Source: Xylona heveae TC161
Lineage: Eukaryota; Ascomycota; Xylonomycetes; Xylonales; Xylonaceae
Length of the DNA: 64,000 bases
NCBI RefSeq assembly: GCF_001619985.1
Contig: NW_017264196.1
Location: 2,294,001 to 2,358,000, forward strand
Reading direction: 5' to 3'
A program made the position numbers and the translations under genes. This document shows positions 1-12,032 of the stretch, in pieces (positions within the stretch are counted from its first letter, which is position 1; every line of letters starts with the position of its first letter). Below the pieces are notes generated by a model. That model did not search any database. It was not told the origin of the DNA and saw only the letters and a list, made by a program, of their open reading frames with translations.

Positions 1-3000
1 TGCGCCTGCTAAGACGACAGTGAGATTCGAGCTATTCCTGGGCCGCGATGAGATTTCCTTGCCGAGTCGATTCAGACACTCTGGCACACTGGTTTCTGTC
101 TCCCAGTCAATGACACGTGCTCCAGTGAAAGCTTTGACAATCTTCGCCATCCCTCCCAGGGTGCTGAAATTCATCAAATCGACCAGAAGTGGTGCCGAAT
201 TCAGCTCGGCTTTCACCAGGGCCTGCAATTTCACAAGCAGGATCGAGGTCCCTCCCACATCGAAGAAGTTGGTTTCGGGCGTGAGCTCTCGAATGTTATG
301 AGGAATCACACGCCGCCAAAGCTCTGCCATCTTCTTTTCCATTTCCATGACCAAAGCCGTATCCTGCAATCCTTCCGGCAGAGGCATTGCCTGGATGGCC
401 TTGCGATCAAACTTGAAGTTGCTCGTCACGGGGATGTCGTCAATAGGGACGATGACAGCCGGCTGCATGTACGCAGGCAGCGGGAGCCTCGACTCAAGAT
501 GCTGCACCATCTCCTGGCGGCGATGGTGGGGGAAATCGGGAGCGAACACGACGTGAGCAGCCAGGAACTTCTGCTCTCCCTCACCTCTCAGTGTAACGAC
601 GGCGTGTGAGAGTGCGCCTTTGGCAGTTTCGAGTAGGACTACTTCCACTTCTTGCACCTCGATACGGAATCCACGAACTTTCACTTGATTGTCGCCTGCA
701 ATTCGACCGAGCCAGTAAATTGCGCCATCCTCGCGAAGGCAACCGCGGTCTCCAGTGCGATACCAGGCACCACTATTGGCTGCAGATGGATGGATCTTGG
801 ATCCGGGGAGAAACTTTTCTTTCGTCATCTCTTCCAAGCCCAAGTACCCATTGGCAATGCCAGGCCCGCCGGCGCAAATTTCTCCAGCCACGCCGACAGG
901 CACCGGTTGGAGATGATCGTCAAGGATAGCGACCGTGTAGTTTGGCAAAATGTAACCGGCAGGGACGTGGTCCTCCAGATCCGGATCAGTGTGCTTCACT
1001 TCGCCCTTTGTAATCGCGAGCGTCGCCTCTGTAGGGCCGTAATTGTTGAACAACCTTAGCCCGGGCAGCTCGAGCGCTAGGTCGGCAAACTCTTGAATGA
1101 GTCCACGATGGAGATGTTCGCCTCCGCCAAAAGCAGCCCGCCATGCTTTACACCGGGACAGGTTCTCGCGGGCGTATCGAAACCACATCTCATACTCGGA
1201 TGGCGTAGCCACCGTGTATGTCACACCATGCTCCGCCATCAGCTTGGTAATAGATTGCGGATCGCCTCTCTTCTCAGCCGGGACGATGACGAGGCAACCA
1301 CCATCGGCGAGGCCGGCAAAGATCTGGTCCAAAGAGACGTCGAAGCTGTAGATGGTCTGCTGCAGGACCACTTTTGCCAGGTTTGGTATGTCGCAGAACC
1401 GGGAGAAGCCCTCACTTTCTGCTCGCAAATTCTCATGGGTCAGAAGAATCCCCTTGGGCTTTCCAGTGGTGCCGCTTGTGAAGAGAATGACGGCAGTTGA
1501 CCCTGGCTTTGCTCTGTTCGGGGGCGGAGTTGTCGCAGTAGAATTCGGTAGATCCGAGACCACGATTTCGACCGCATTACTGGCGCCGATAGTTTCCGTC
1601 TTGGCTGTAGTATTGCAGTCGGTCAGGAGGATAGTCGGCCGTGCGGCTTGCACGATGCTGAAGAGCCGGGCGACCGAGTTGCGGAGATCCAAAGGTATGT
1701 ACGTCGCTCCAACTCTGAACGCGGCAAGCATGGAACAAATCCAGTCGGACGATGGATCCTGGAATACACCAATGGGCGAGCCGTCGGTTGCACCAGCAGC
1801 AGTGAGAGCCGCAGCGATGACGTTGATGCGGTCTCCCATTTGCTTGTATGTGAGATTATTGCCAAGTCCATCCTTCAATGCCGGTTCCGAGCCGTGTCGC
1901 TCAATCATCTGGTCAATCCGGTGAGAAATGGTAGCCGGCCACTCGAGTTTCATTTGTGGTCCTTGAATCGTCGTCAGCTTCGACCAGGTCACACTATTCA
2001 GAACGATCTCCGGAACATAAATTCTTACCTTTCCCAATTTGAAGGGCCGCTTCAATGTCGCTGGGAGCGTAAGCCGGTAACTCACTAGCATCAAGGTCAA
2101 CGCCCTTAGCGAACGTCTCGAGTACGTTCACGTAGGATCTCATCAGCAGCTCTGTACCGGCCATGGTGTACATGTTGGCTGTCAGACGGATGGAGAGCCA
2201 CGACTCCCCGGTAGGGTTATCCGTAATACCTAGCGTGAGGTCGTAGCCATTCCGCGCGTTCAACCACGATTCGTCGCTCAACTTGCACCCACCCCATACC
2301 GACCTGTCCTGGAAGACTTGACGATAGTCCACAAAGAGCTGGTAAATGGGCGCATGCGTGTTTGTGCGTGGAATCTTGAGTTCTTTGAGGATCACATTCC
2401 ATGGGACATGGGAACGTTTGAGCGCCCCGTATGCCTTGTCGCGAGCGTCCTTTATGAGGTCACTAATCTTCGTCTTCTCACGTCTGGTAAAACGGACAGG
2501 CAGGAGGTTAAGGAAGAAGCCAAGACTTCCCATGAAGTTTTTGTCGATACGATTCGCATCTGCGACGCCAAGGAAGAAGTCGTCCGTTTCTGGAAGAAGC
2601 CGGAGGACAAGGCCTTGTAGAGCGGCGAGATAGAGGTGGAACATGGTTGCACGATGTTTCCGAGCAAGCTGCTTGAGTTTCGACACAAGAGGTGCCTGAA
2701 GTGTTGCCTTTGCTTCAAACTGGATAAACCGGTCAAGGACAGGTCTAGTCTGAGATTTTGCAAACGGGAAGGGAGGAACAGGCGGTGTGTTAGGATCAAT
2801 GATTCCACGAAACTCTTCAATCGTCTTGTTCATAGCACCCATCTCGTATGTCTCCCTCTGCCACTTGGAAAAGGCACGATATTGGCATTCGGGACCCAGT
2901 GGCGGCATTGGCTTTCCAGTGTATGCTGCTTCGAGGTCGACAAATAAGACAGTGAAGCTGTAACCATCCCAAGAAATATGATGACCGCTCACAAGCAAGA

Positions 3001-6000
3001 AATGCATGTTATCCGAGACAGTGAGGAGATGAATTTTTGCAGCCTCCCAGGAACCGAGGTCCCATATGTAGTTGTGCATCTTCCTCAATTCTTCATATGC
3101 ATCTGCCTCTGACCCAAGACGCTTGTGAATCAGACGGAGGGGCGATTCAGGAAGAATGCCCTGCATGGGAGCCCGCTGCTCCCCTGTACCTGACCAGAAG
3201 TATCGAGTCCTCAATGCTTCATGCCGCTGGCCAATGGTTTGGACAGCTCTCGCGAGTTGGGGAACATTTATCTTCCCGGTGAGTTTGAACATAACAGTCA
3301 TGTTAAAACTCGTCTTGTCTTCGAGATAGTCATTTAAGAACCAGAACCGCGTTTGGCCATAAGACATGGCGCAAGATTCTTCTTGCTCAGCGAGATGGCT
3401 GAGATCTGGAATTTCTCCTTGAACCTTACTTGTGTCATTTACAGGCATCGGAGAATTCGTTATCAAGGGAATCTCCACCTTCTCACTGATTGGGAAGAGA
3501 GTCCTGGTTTCTGAGAGGGTCTTGCTCTTTAAGTTCTCAATGTCATTGATGGGGACGGCGTTAATGAACTCATCCATCTCAGTCATCGGTGTCTCAAGAG
3601 GGGTTCCAGGGCGAGAGGGGCTGCCCCCCGACGAGCTATGATTTTCAGAAGAACTCTCAGCAGAGCTCACTTGGACTTGAGGAAGACCCTGAGCAGGCGG
3701 AGGTGAAGGGGCTGGCTTCGGTGTCTGTTCGGCGGGCTTCGCGCCTTTCCCTGGGCCACCTGCTAGCGAATTCAGGTCTACGACTGAAGTTGGCACCCGT
3801 TCCAAAGCTTCGGTCAGAAGATCTGTGATAGAGGCCCCGCCAAGAATCTTAAGCACGGGAATGTCGACTTCCAACTCTTTCAAGAACCACGAGCGGACCT
3901 CTACAGCCATTAGGGAGTCGATGCCCTGTTCAACGAGAGACACCTTTTCATTGACTGTATCATCTTGCGAGATCATTAGCGTGCGCTTGAGTCGTGCAAT
4001 AAAGGAGTCTATCGTAGCATTAGCTTTGAAAATTCGGGAATGTGCTCATTGACTTATGACTCACCTTTGATAATGCTGATCGCATCAGCCTTCGACTTCG
4101 TTTCAGCGAGCTGCACTCGCACAGGCAAAGCCGACAGTCTCCCGGCCACGTTTTGGGTGCCCGGACGTTCCATGACGAAGTGGTTGAACTTGATATCTTC
4201 GCGGAACTGTGCCTTGACGTGTGTATCGGCATATATGGGCTCCAGTCCAGTGGTGATCTCCGAACTTTCGGGGCAACCTGGGCGACCTACAAGTATGGCT
4301 TCGGCAAACAATTGTTGCAAGTCCTGCTCTGAGATGTTTCTGTACCCAAGCTTCGCAAAGTAGTCGCCAGTGAAGTCCTCAGATCGCTCCACATAGCCGA
4401 TGCCCATCACGGAACTGATGGCGATGGCGGATCCGGCTACGCCGCGCTTCTTGCGCTGGGCGGCGAGGGCAGTCATGAACATGTTAGCAGCGATGTAGTT
4501 GCTCTGGCCGCTGTTGCCGACGACGCCAGTCAGGGAAGAGAAGACGATGAAAAAGTCCAACTGGATATCGTAGAAAAGCTCGTCCAAGAGCTGCGTACCA
4601 ATGACCTTGGGATTGAGGACCTTTGTGAGGGCTTCAAAGGACATCCTGTCGAACAAAGAGTCTTCCAAAACCATGGCTCCTTGGGCTACGCCAGCGATTG
4701 GAGGCATTGTCTTAGAGATCTCCTCGTAACACTGGATCAAAGATTCTTTGCTTGTAACATCAAGAGGAAGGATTCTGACAGTGGCTCCCATGGCCTCAAC
4801 TGACCGAATGAACTCGGGGTGGACTTTCGGCCGTCGGCTAGTAAGAACCACATACTTTGCGCCATGCTCCACCATCCATTGACATAGCGACTGCCCGACT
4901 TGTCCTGACATGCCGACCATAAAATAGGTCTTGTCGCCGCGGAAAATGGTTCCAGCATCAATCGCCTGAACGTGGATGGATACGTCGGTGTCAGAGCAGT
5001 CAGCAATTGTAAGGGGCGCCTCGAGAATTGAGAGTTTTGGGACATCCTGAAGCTGGACAACGGAGGGATTTCCCACTTCGCCCCAATTTTCATTTCCCAC
5101 AAGCCATGCCGCCTTAAGAACTTGAGCGACTTGACTGGACGAGGATCCGGGATGGATTTCGGCCGTCGTGCCGTAAAAGTGTTTGGCGCTGTACGTGGTG
5201 CATGGTTGAGGAAGACACCTAGCGATAAGCTGACCAACCTCTGCCGAGCCAACAGCCTGAGATAAGTCTACAAACACCGAAAGGGTAGTGGGCAAGGCTT
5301 TCTCAATAAGTCTTCGCGGAAAGTTTCCGGAAATATAGCGCCAGCCCTTAGTGACTCGGTCTTTGAGGGAAGTAGTAATCACGACACGAATTGAGGTCTG
5401 CTGCGACTGCTCGGTCAGAGCGGAGCCAACCAACTCGTCCGGCTCGTGGACCACGACGGTGCTTCCGCTGGGCACCAACCTAAGAATGTTGGAAGCGGTT
5501 ATGTGAGCAGCGACAGCCGCCAGCGCCTTGATTGGATCGGCACCTGCGAGGAGTGTGGTCCACTCAGCCAAAACCGTTGTTCGTGACTCCGCTGTATGCG
5601 ACAGGCCAACCAATTGCTCGCCAGTAGACTCATCAGTGCCCGCACAGAGAAACAAGCTACCAACGGATGAGATCTTGAGCGTTTGCAGCAAGAAATGAGA
5701 TACGCGAATAGCTTTCGTCAAACCGAGTTCAGGCGGTGAGATGGGGAGACGAAGAGGTGATGGGTATTGAAGCTCGTAAGACGAGCCCTCGCTGGCAAAC
5801 AGAATCGGAGTCTCCTGGGAATTGACTTTCTTGGCCACTGCACGGCGAGAGGTATTGTACCGCTCGTTTGCTTGCTCGCACTGGTAGAGGCGCGGGATGA
5901 TGCGAGCACCGGACTCGATGTATACCTCAGGCTCGATAGACCAGAGAAGCTCATCGCCGGGAGCTATTTCCTTCTCCCATTTCTTCAGAACCTCGAGACG

Positions 6001-9000
6001 CAGCAGCTCTTCCACGAGGAGCTGGGGTGTCCCGTCGTTCAGTTTGTCTAGGTCGAGAACCTGCAAAGAAATATTAGGGTACTCGAATTTCACGACACGC
6101 CCAAGACCATGTGTCATGAACGAGTGTGGCTCCTCTGCCCTCGCCCCCCGGGTGACCCATAAGACTGTGCCCGCGTCACGCCAGAGCATCTTGAGAGCTT
6201 CGAGCTTTCCGGGCGTTATTGTCTTAAAAAGAGGTTCATCAAGCTCCGTAATCGAAATGACAGTGCTTCCATGCAGGAGCGTTTCCGAGTCCAGGCTCTC
6301 GAAGGATTCGACGCATTCGATATAATTGAATCTTGGGGCAAGCAGGATTTCGAGTTTCTCTGCGATGCGGTGAGCTGCGAGCGTCTCACCACCAACAATG
6401 ACAAGACGCGGGGCATCAGTTGGAGGGAGAGCGGCCACGGACGACAATGGAGCCCGAAGAAGATTGAGCCGGTCGTCAACTGCCTGCGCAGCGAAGACAG
6501 AGGAAGGGTGAAGTTTATGGAACAAGGGCGTGCTTGTTTCAATACCGCCGAAACCACACTTTCGCAGCAGGGAATCCCATTGTGGCAGACTCAAAGTTGG
6601 TCCCCAACGTCGCCCACTTTCAGCCCCGACCCACCATCCGGGTAAGCTTCCCATCGGCAGACCAACGCGAAGAGTGTCGTTGCTCGTGAGTTCCAAGGCG
6701 ATGAGGTAGCCACCAGGCTTTAAGAGCTGGCGGACGCTCGTCATCATTTCCTCCAGCTTGCCCGTCGCGTGCAAGACATTGGAGGCCAGGACAAGATCGT
6801 AAGATCCCTCAACAAACCCTTGAGATGCCGGAGACCGCTCCATGTCGAATGACTTGAACACCATGCGGCCGGCATAGTCTCTGAAACGATCTTCAGCAGC
6901 CTCAAAAAATCCGCTGGAAATATCCGTATAAGTGTAGGTAGAAAACGCGGAGCCAAGAGTAGGGAGGAGGTGCCTGGTGGATCCGCCTGTTCCGGCACCT
7001 ATCTCGAACACTTTCATATGTGGGTAGCGGTGAGAAACTTGAGCCGCCATGCGCGCAAAATGGCGATTAGCAATATCGAGACCCATGCCCTCATCGTAAA
7101 AGTCAAATAGACCATCTTGAGTCATATGTTCTAGAATGCTAGAACCTGTACGCACGACCTCTGGGAGGTTTTTCCCAACAGACTCTAGCATACGAACATC
7201 AACCCGGTCACGATATTTCTCCAGGATGGCGTCGATCTGCTCTTTTGTATCCGCCTGGTAACTGGAAGGAACATAGGGGTTCTTTCCGCGCCTCACAAGG
7301 TCGACGGAATGAGTCGCCCAATCAAGCAATCGCTGGTAATGTGGCAAAGCATCAGCCTTCTCCTCTGGGGTGATCGTCTCGACCAAGCGGCGCAAATAGA
7401 AGAACGAGACTCGTTCTGCCTTAATGGCATTCTCGACATCTTCTGCGGAGAGTCCGTCATCGACAGGCGCGGCGAGATCACCATTGGGTCGATCAATCTT
7501 GTAGTCGAATCGTGAGAATTGGACAGTGTCGTCCTCGGGTCGGGCCGCCGTGAAAGGCATCAGCTCTAGACCCTCCACCTGGATGAAATTGTTGGCATTG
7601 TCTTCAGAGAAAATGGTAATATCGACGATGCTGCGAGCATTTTTGAAGCTCCTGACGACAGCTTCCCAGGGATGTGTCCCCTGCTTGCCGATGCCATGAG
7701 ACGTGAAAAATGGGTTAATGGTGATGCGCTGGATTCCAGCCGGGATATACAAGCCCCACATCCGTCCATCTCCAGGGCAACTGAAAGCTGCCGAAGAGGC
7801 CTGAAGTGCAGTGTCCAGCATTCCTGGGTGAATCAGGAGTTGGTCTTCCCAGTCTGATCCTGATTCATCCTCGATCGTACCCGTGGCGTAGCCATTCTTG
7901 CGTTTGATTGAGCGCATGCCATGGAACGGCGGGGTGTATTCGTACTCGAGCCTAGTGAACTGGTCGTAGAAGCGATCAACCTCTATTTCGGTCATATTCC
8001 AGTCTTCCGTCTCGAGAAACGGGAGTTGATCAGCCTTTGGCTCTGCCAACAGCACATTAACTACACCCTCAGCGTTCAGGCCCATGGACGTTCCAGGTTC
8101 ATGGGGAGCACCGGAATAGCAGGAGAAATTGGCCTGGATACTGTCCTTCCCGGAGTGAACCACCTTGACGCTGAACAGAGATTCGACACTAGAATTTTCA
8201 TCGTCAAAAGCAATGGCCCGACCGATGAAGAGGTTTTCAATGGTGACCAGGGCAATGCTCGACTTTATAGCAATGGATTTCATGGCTTCGACGACCATGG
8301 CTACAAAGCCTGCAGCAGGGAAAACAATCTGCCCCTGAATTTTGTGGCCTTTGAGCCATGATATCTCCTTTGGGCGCAAGATATTACGCCATTGAATCTC
8401 ATGTGACGTTTCTCGTTCAGCCTGACGCCTACCCAGAATGGGATGCGGTGGCTCATAAACAGTAGTCGTATGAGCACCAGAGACGCGGGACATGGTCCAG
8501 AATGACTTGGAGTGATCAAATGGATATTTGGGGAGATCTGGTATCAGCTGGCGCCCGGAGAGAGCCCCGGAGACAGCTCTCTCGAATTCCTCAAAGGTGA
8601 CCGACCCCGCTCCCAGATACGACCACACGAAACCAAGCACCGTCGATAGCTCAATGATGTCGTCTTTCCCTCTAGAGAGTACTCCGGAATACGGAATGCG
8701 GTCTCCAGTCAACTCTTCCAAGGTGTCCAAGCATGGCCCCTTGAGCGCAGGATGGGGTCCAATTTCCAAGGCCAAGTCGAATGGCCCACTTTGAGTAGTA
8801 GCAGCTGTCACAGCCGGCGCAAAGAGCACCGTATTCGTCATATTGTCTACAAAATACTGCGCATCTAGGTTGCTTTTCGACATGACCTGTCCCTCCAAAA
8901 CACTTGAATGCCATCTCGGCCTATCAGAAGTGTTGGTTACAGGTCCATCGTCCATGGCTTCCATAGAAGCGAGATAGGGTGCCGAACAGGGCAGCATGTG

Positions 9001-11444
9001 TGCCGAATGGTAAGCAGTGTCCACCTTGAGCTGACGAGCAAATTTACCCTCGTCCTTGAAAATTTCAATGGCTTCGGCCACGGCGGCTTCGTCCCCAGAA
9101 AGCGTGATGCTGGACGAAGAATTGCGCGCCGCGACCTGAAGTCTTCCCTCGAAGCTTTCCAGTTGGCAAAAGTCAGCTGCGTCCTCGAATGATGTGCCCA
9201 CAGCCATCATGGCACCCTTGGAGCCGTTAGGTGACTTTGCAAGCTTGGCATAAAGGCCGCGGTAGTAAGCAATCCGTATGGCTCTGCTCGCCGAGAGCAA
9301 TCCAGCAGCGTACGCTGCTCCAATCTCACCTAGACGACAACGATTCATTAGCATGCTCCCCAATAATGAACGAATGTGATAAAGATCTGGATTCCATACC
9401 GGAAGAATGACCAACAACAGCGTGGAGTCGAATACCCGCCAACTGGAGCAGATCTACGAGCAGGATCTGTACGGCTGTACAGAGCGGCTGTGACAGGGCC
9501 GCCTCGGTAATCCTGGACTTCGCTGTACCCGCGAGTAGTTGCCCCCGCAGGGTCCAGTCTGGCCGATCACTGTCTGGCAACGAGACCAGAGCCGTGTCCA
9601 GCTCATCCAGCCGCTTCGACACTAGCGGCGATGCCTCAACTAGCTTTGCGCCCATGCGTGGCCATTGCGCACCCTGTCCCGTGAATACGCCCAGGATGCG
9701 CGGCGACGACATGCCAAAATGTTTGGTAGTGAGCTCGGGAGCGTCGACGCTACCGAGGAGAGCCTCAATCTTTTGCAATGCTTCCTCCCTCGTAGATGCG
9801 GCAATGGCGGCGCGGTAGGCCAGGGTGGAGCGCCTCTCCTGTACGGTGTAGGCAAAATCCCGCAGGCTAGTTTGGGGATTAGCTTTCACGTAGTCAGAGT
9901 AAGACGACAGCAGAGCACGAAGGGATTTCTCGCTGGCGGCGGAGATGGTCAAGGGGGTGAATGTTGGGCCAGCCGAAGGCGCCGCCGTGGATGGTTCGTA
10001 GGCCTCGATGATGGCGTGCGCATTCGTGCCGCCGAATCCTGTATCACCAAGGTCAGCATGAATTTAAACAGGAGAACAACCAATGCGAATAGGTTTACCC
10101 ACCAAAGCTGTTGATACTCGCCCTTCGCGGTTGGCCTGGAAGAAGCTTGGGCCAAGGTTTTGCTGAGGTAGGGACTTCCAAACCCCTGTAAAATGGCTCG
10201 ATCCTAGGGTTAAGGTTGTTGAAGTGCATGTTTGGCGGGATGACATTATGTTGAAGAGCCAGTGACGAGCCCAAGAGACTAGCCAGTCCCGCGGTGCCTT
10301 CCGTATGTCCAATAATGGTCTTGATGGAGCCCACGTACAATTTATCAGTGTCCGAGGCTCCATTGGGGTAGAAAGCTCGAGATATGGCCTCTGCTTCTTG
10401 CGGGTCACCAGCTGGTGTTCCAGTGCCATGGGCATGAAAGAACTGCGGACGATCTTCGGGATTGTCAAGATCGAGACCTGCTCGAGCATAAGTTTCGCGG
10501 ATGAGCGCAGCTTGTGCTGCCGCGCTGGGCATGGTCAATCCCGGCGTCTTTCCATCCTGGTTCACTCCTGTAGCGCGGATAATGCATTCAATGTGATCGC
10601 CGTCTTTGAGGGCGGCGGTAAGGGGTTTCAGCACGACGGCGGCAATACCCTCTCCCCGAGCGTACCCGTCAACGTCTCTATCCCACATCCTGCTTCTCCC
10701 AGTGGGGGACAGCATGTGCAGGTTGCTTTCGGCAATATACATGGCTGTGGCAATAACAAGGTTAGATGATTCTCTGAGCGTCAGTGCAGAATTGGGCCTC
10801 CGAAACTCACCAGGGCTGAGAAGAAGATTAGCTCCCGCAGCGACGGCCACTTTAGACTCTCCATTGCGCAAGGCTTGGATAGCCAGATGGACAGCAACTA
10901 AGCTTGATGAACAAGCCGTGTCGAGGGTAATGGATGGACCATGCCAATCGAAAAAATAAGAAACACGGTTGGACATGATGCTACGACCCATGCCAGTCGC
11001 ACTATACTGTGGAAGGTTTTCCCAATCCTTGTAAAGCACACCACTCCAGTCATCACCCATGAGGCCAACAATGACTGCGGTTGAGGATCCACGCAATCCA
11101 TCAATGGTCTGGCCAGCCGCACAGAGAGAGTCATAGACGGTCTCCATTAGCATCCTCTGCTGGGGATCAATAGCCTCGCTCTCGGCCGGCTGAATGTTGA
11201 AGAAGCCATTGTCGAATTCTGCCGGATCTTCATCGAGAAAATATGAAGCCTTGACGTTGGTGGTTCCATGGTGCTCGGGGTCGCTATTGTAAAAGGCCAT
11301 GGGGTCAAAGCGACGGCCCGCTTCGACCTTTCGAAGAAGATCCCGAGGCTCGCGAAGAAGCTCCCATAGCTTTGACGGCGTGTCCGAGCTTCCTGGAAAG
11401 CGGCAAGCGCTTCCAACAATAGCAATGGGCTCAAGAGACGACAT
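1..11444 (-). CDS. Hybrid reducing PKS-NRPS (tetramic-acid type), 3' end beyond window
   Basis: Multidomain megasynthase that builds a polyketide and condenses it with an amino acid. Exons on the minus strand: 11444-10811, 10744-10103, 10038-9400, 9329-4065, 4008-2029 and 1961-1. They sum to 3707 codons in one frame. Approximate domains: KS 1-425 (DTACSSS, HAHGTGT), AT 540-860 (GHSSGE spanning an intron), DH 930-1250 ([10 protein letters not shown]), C-methyltransferase 1350-1560 ([12 protein letters not shown]), a degenerate ER region, KR 2100-2290 (SNYIAAN), ACP about 2420 (GIDSL), a Pro/Ser-rich linker, C domain 2590-3010 (HHISWDG), A domain 3060-3560 ([19 protein letters not shown]) and T domain about 3620 (GGTS). 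The frame is still open at base 1, in the first residues of what should be the reductase or Dieckmann release domain. All visible catalytic motifs except ER look intact. The amino-acid substrate is not inferred. Confidence 0.95.
10745..10810 (-). other. In-frame 66-nt intron inside the KS coding region
   Basis: GTGAGT donor, CTAAC branch site and CACAG acceptor on the minus strand. The intron is 22 codons long with no stop, so a naive frame reads through it. Removing it restores the conserved KS run from the SP after LLL directly to AMYIAESNL. Confidence 0.9.
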
Positions 11445-12032
11445 GATGACGATGTTTCGGTTGAAGCGAAAAAAAAAAAAAAAAAAAGGATCGGGTGGGT
11501 GGATCTGGTGTTGAACAGAAAGGTGAAGTCTGGATGGTAGTTACAATTGTATGTCACATAGGAATTGATTCACAGAAAGAAGAGGAAACAGCAGAGGTGA
11601 ATATGTTAAAAGATGCAATGAGCTATGGGCTATATTTGTGGAAACGCTGAGCTCCTACGCCACTCAAGGAAATCAGCAATGTTGGTCCACAAGCACGTTA
11701 GAGAGCCAAGGAAAGTTACAACGAAGGAGATGAGTCGGTATGAAGCCCAGTGCGACGAGCTAAGATGTTGATTGCAGGGCGATCGATCCATCGAGACCCC
11801 ACGACCGAAAAATACCGAAATACTGCGATGGTACCTGCCTCAGTGCGGAGTGCATCTGATTCGAGAAGCACAGGTTGGTCAGCAAATAGATATGTAATCG
11901 GGAGGAAAATGGGAATTCGTACATCCTTTAATAAACAACAATTTAATGATGATAGATAGTAACACGGCGAGAGCTGGGAACAGTTTGCATGTATTTGAGA
12001 TATATAGATATATTGGAGTAATTTTGAATCAA
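11445..12032. promoter_or_regulatory. PKS-NRPS promoter / regulator 3' region
   Basis: This 588-bp gap lies between the 3' end of the Zn2Cys6 gene and the start of the PKS-NRPS, both on the minus strand. It must hold the regulator's 3' end and the synthase promoter. An A/T-rich TATA-like element (AAATATAG on the minus strand) lies near 11630. Apart from the dT tract I see no clear repeated site. Confidence 0.5.
11469..11487 (-). repeat. Pure dT tract (19 nt, coding-strand sense) just 5' of PKS-NRPS start
   Basis: Homopolymer of 19 A on the plus strand, so T on the gene's strand, beginning 24 nt before the ATG at 11444. It lies in the leader or core promoter. A similar T16 tract precedes the methyltransferase gene of the same cluster. 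Confidence 0.9.
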
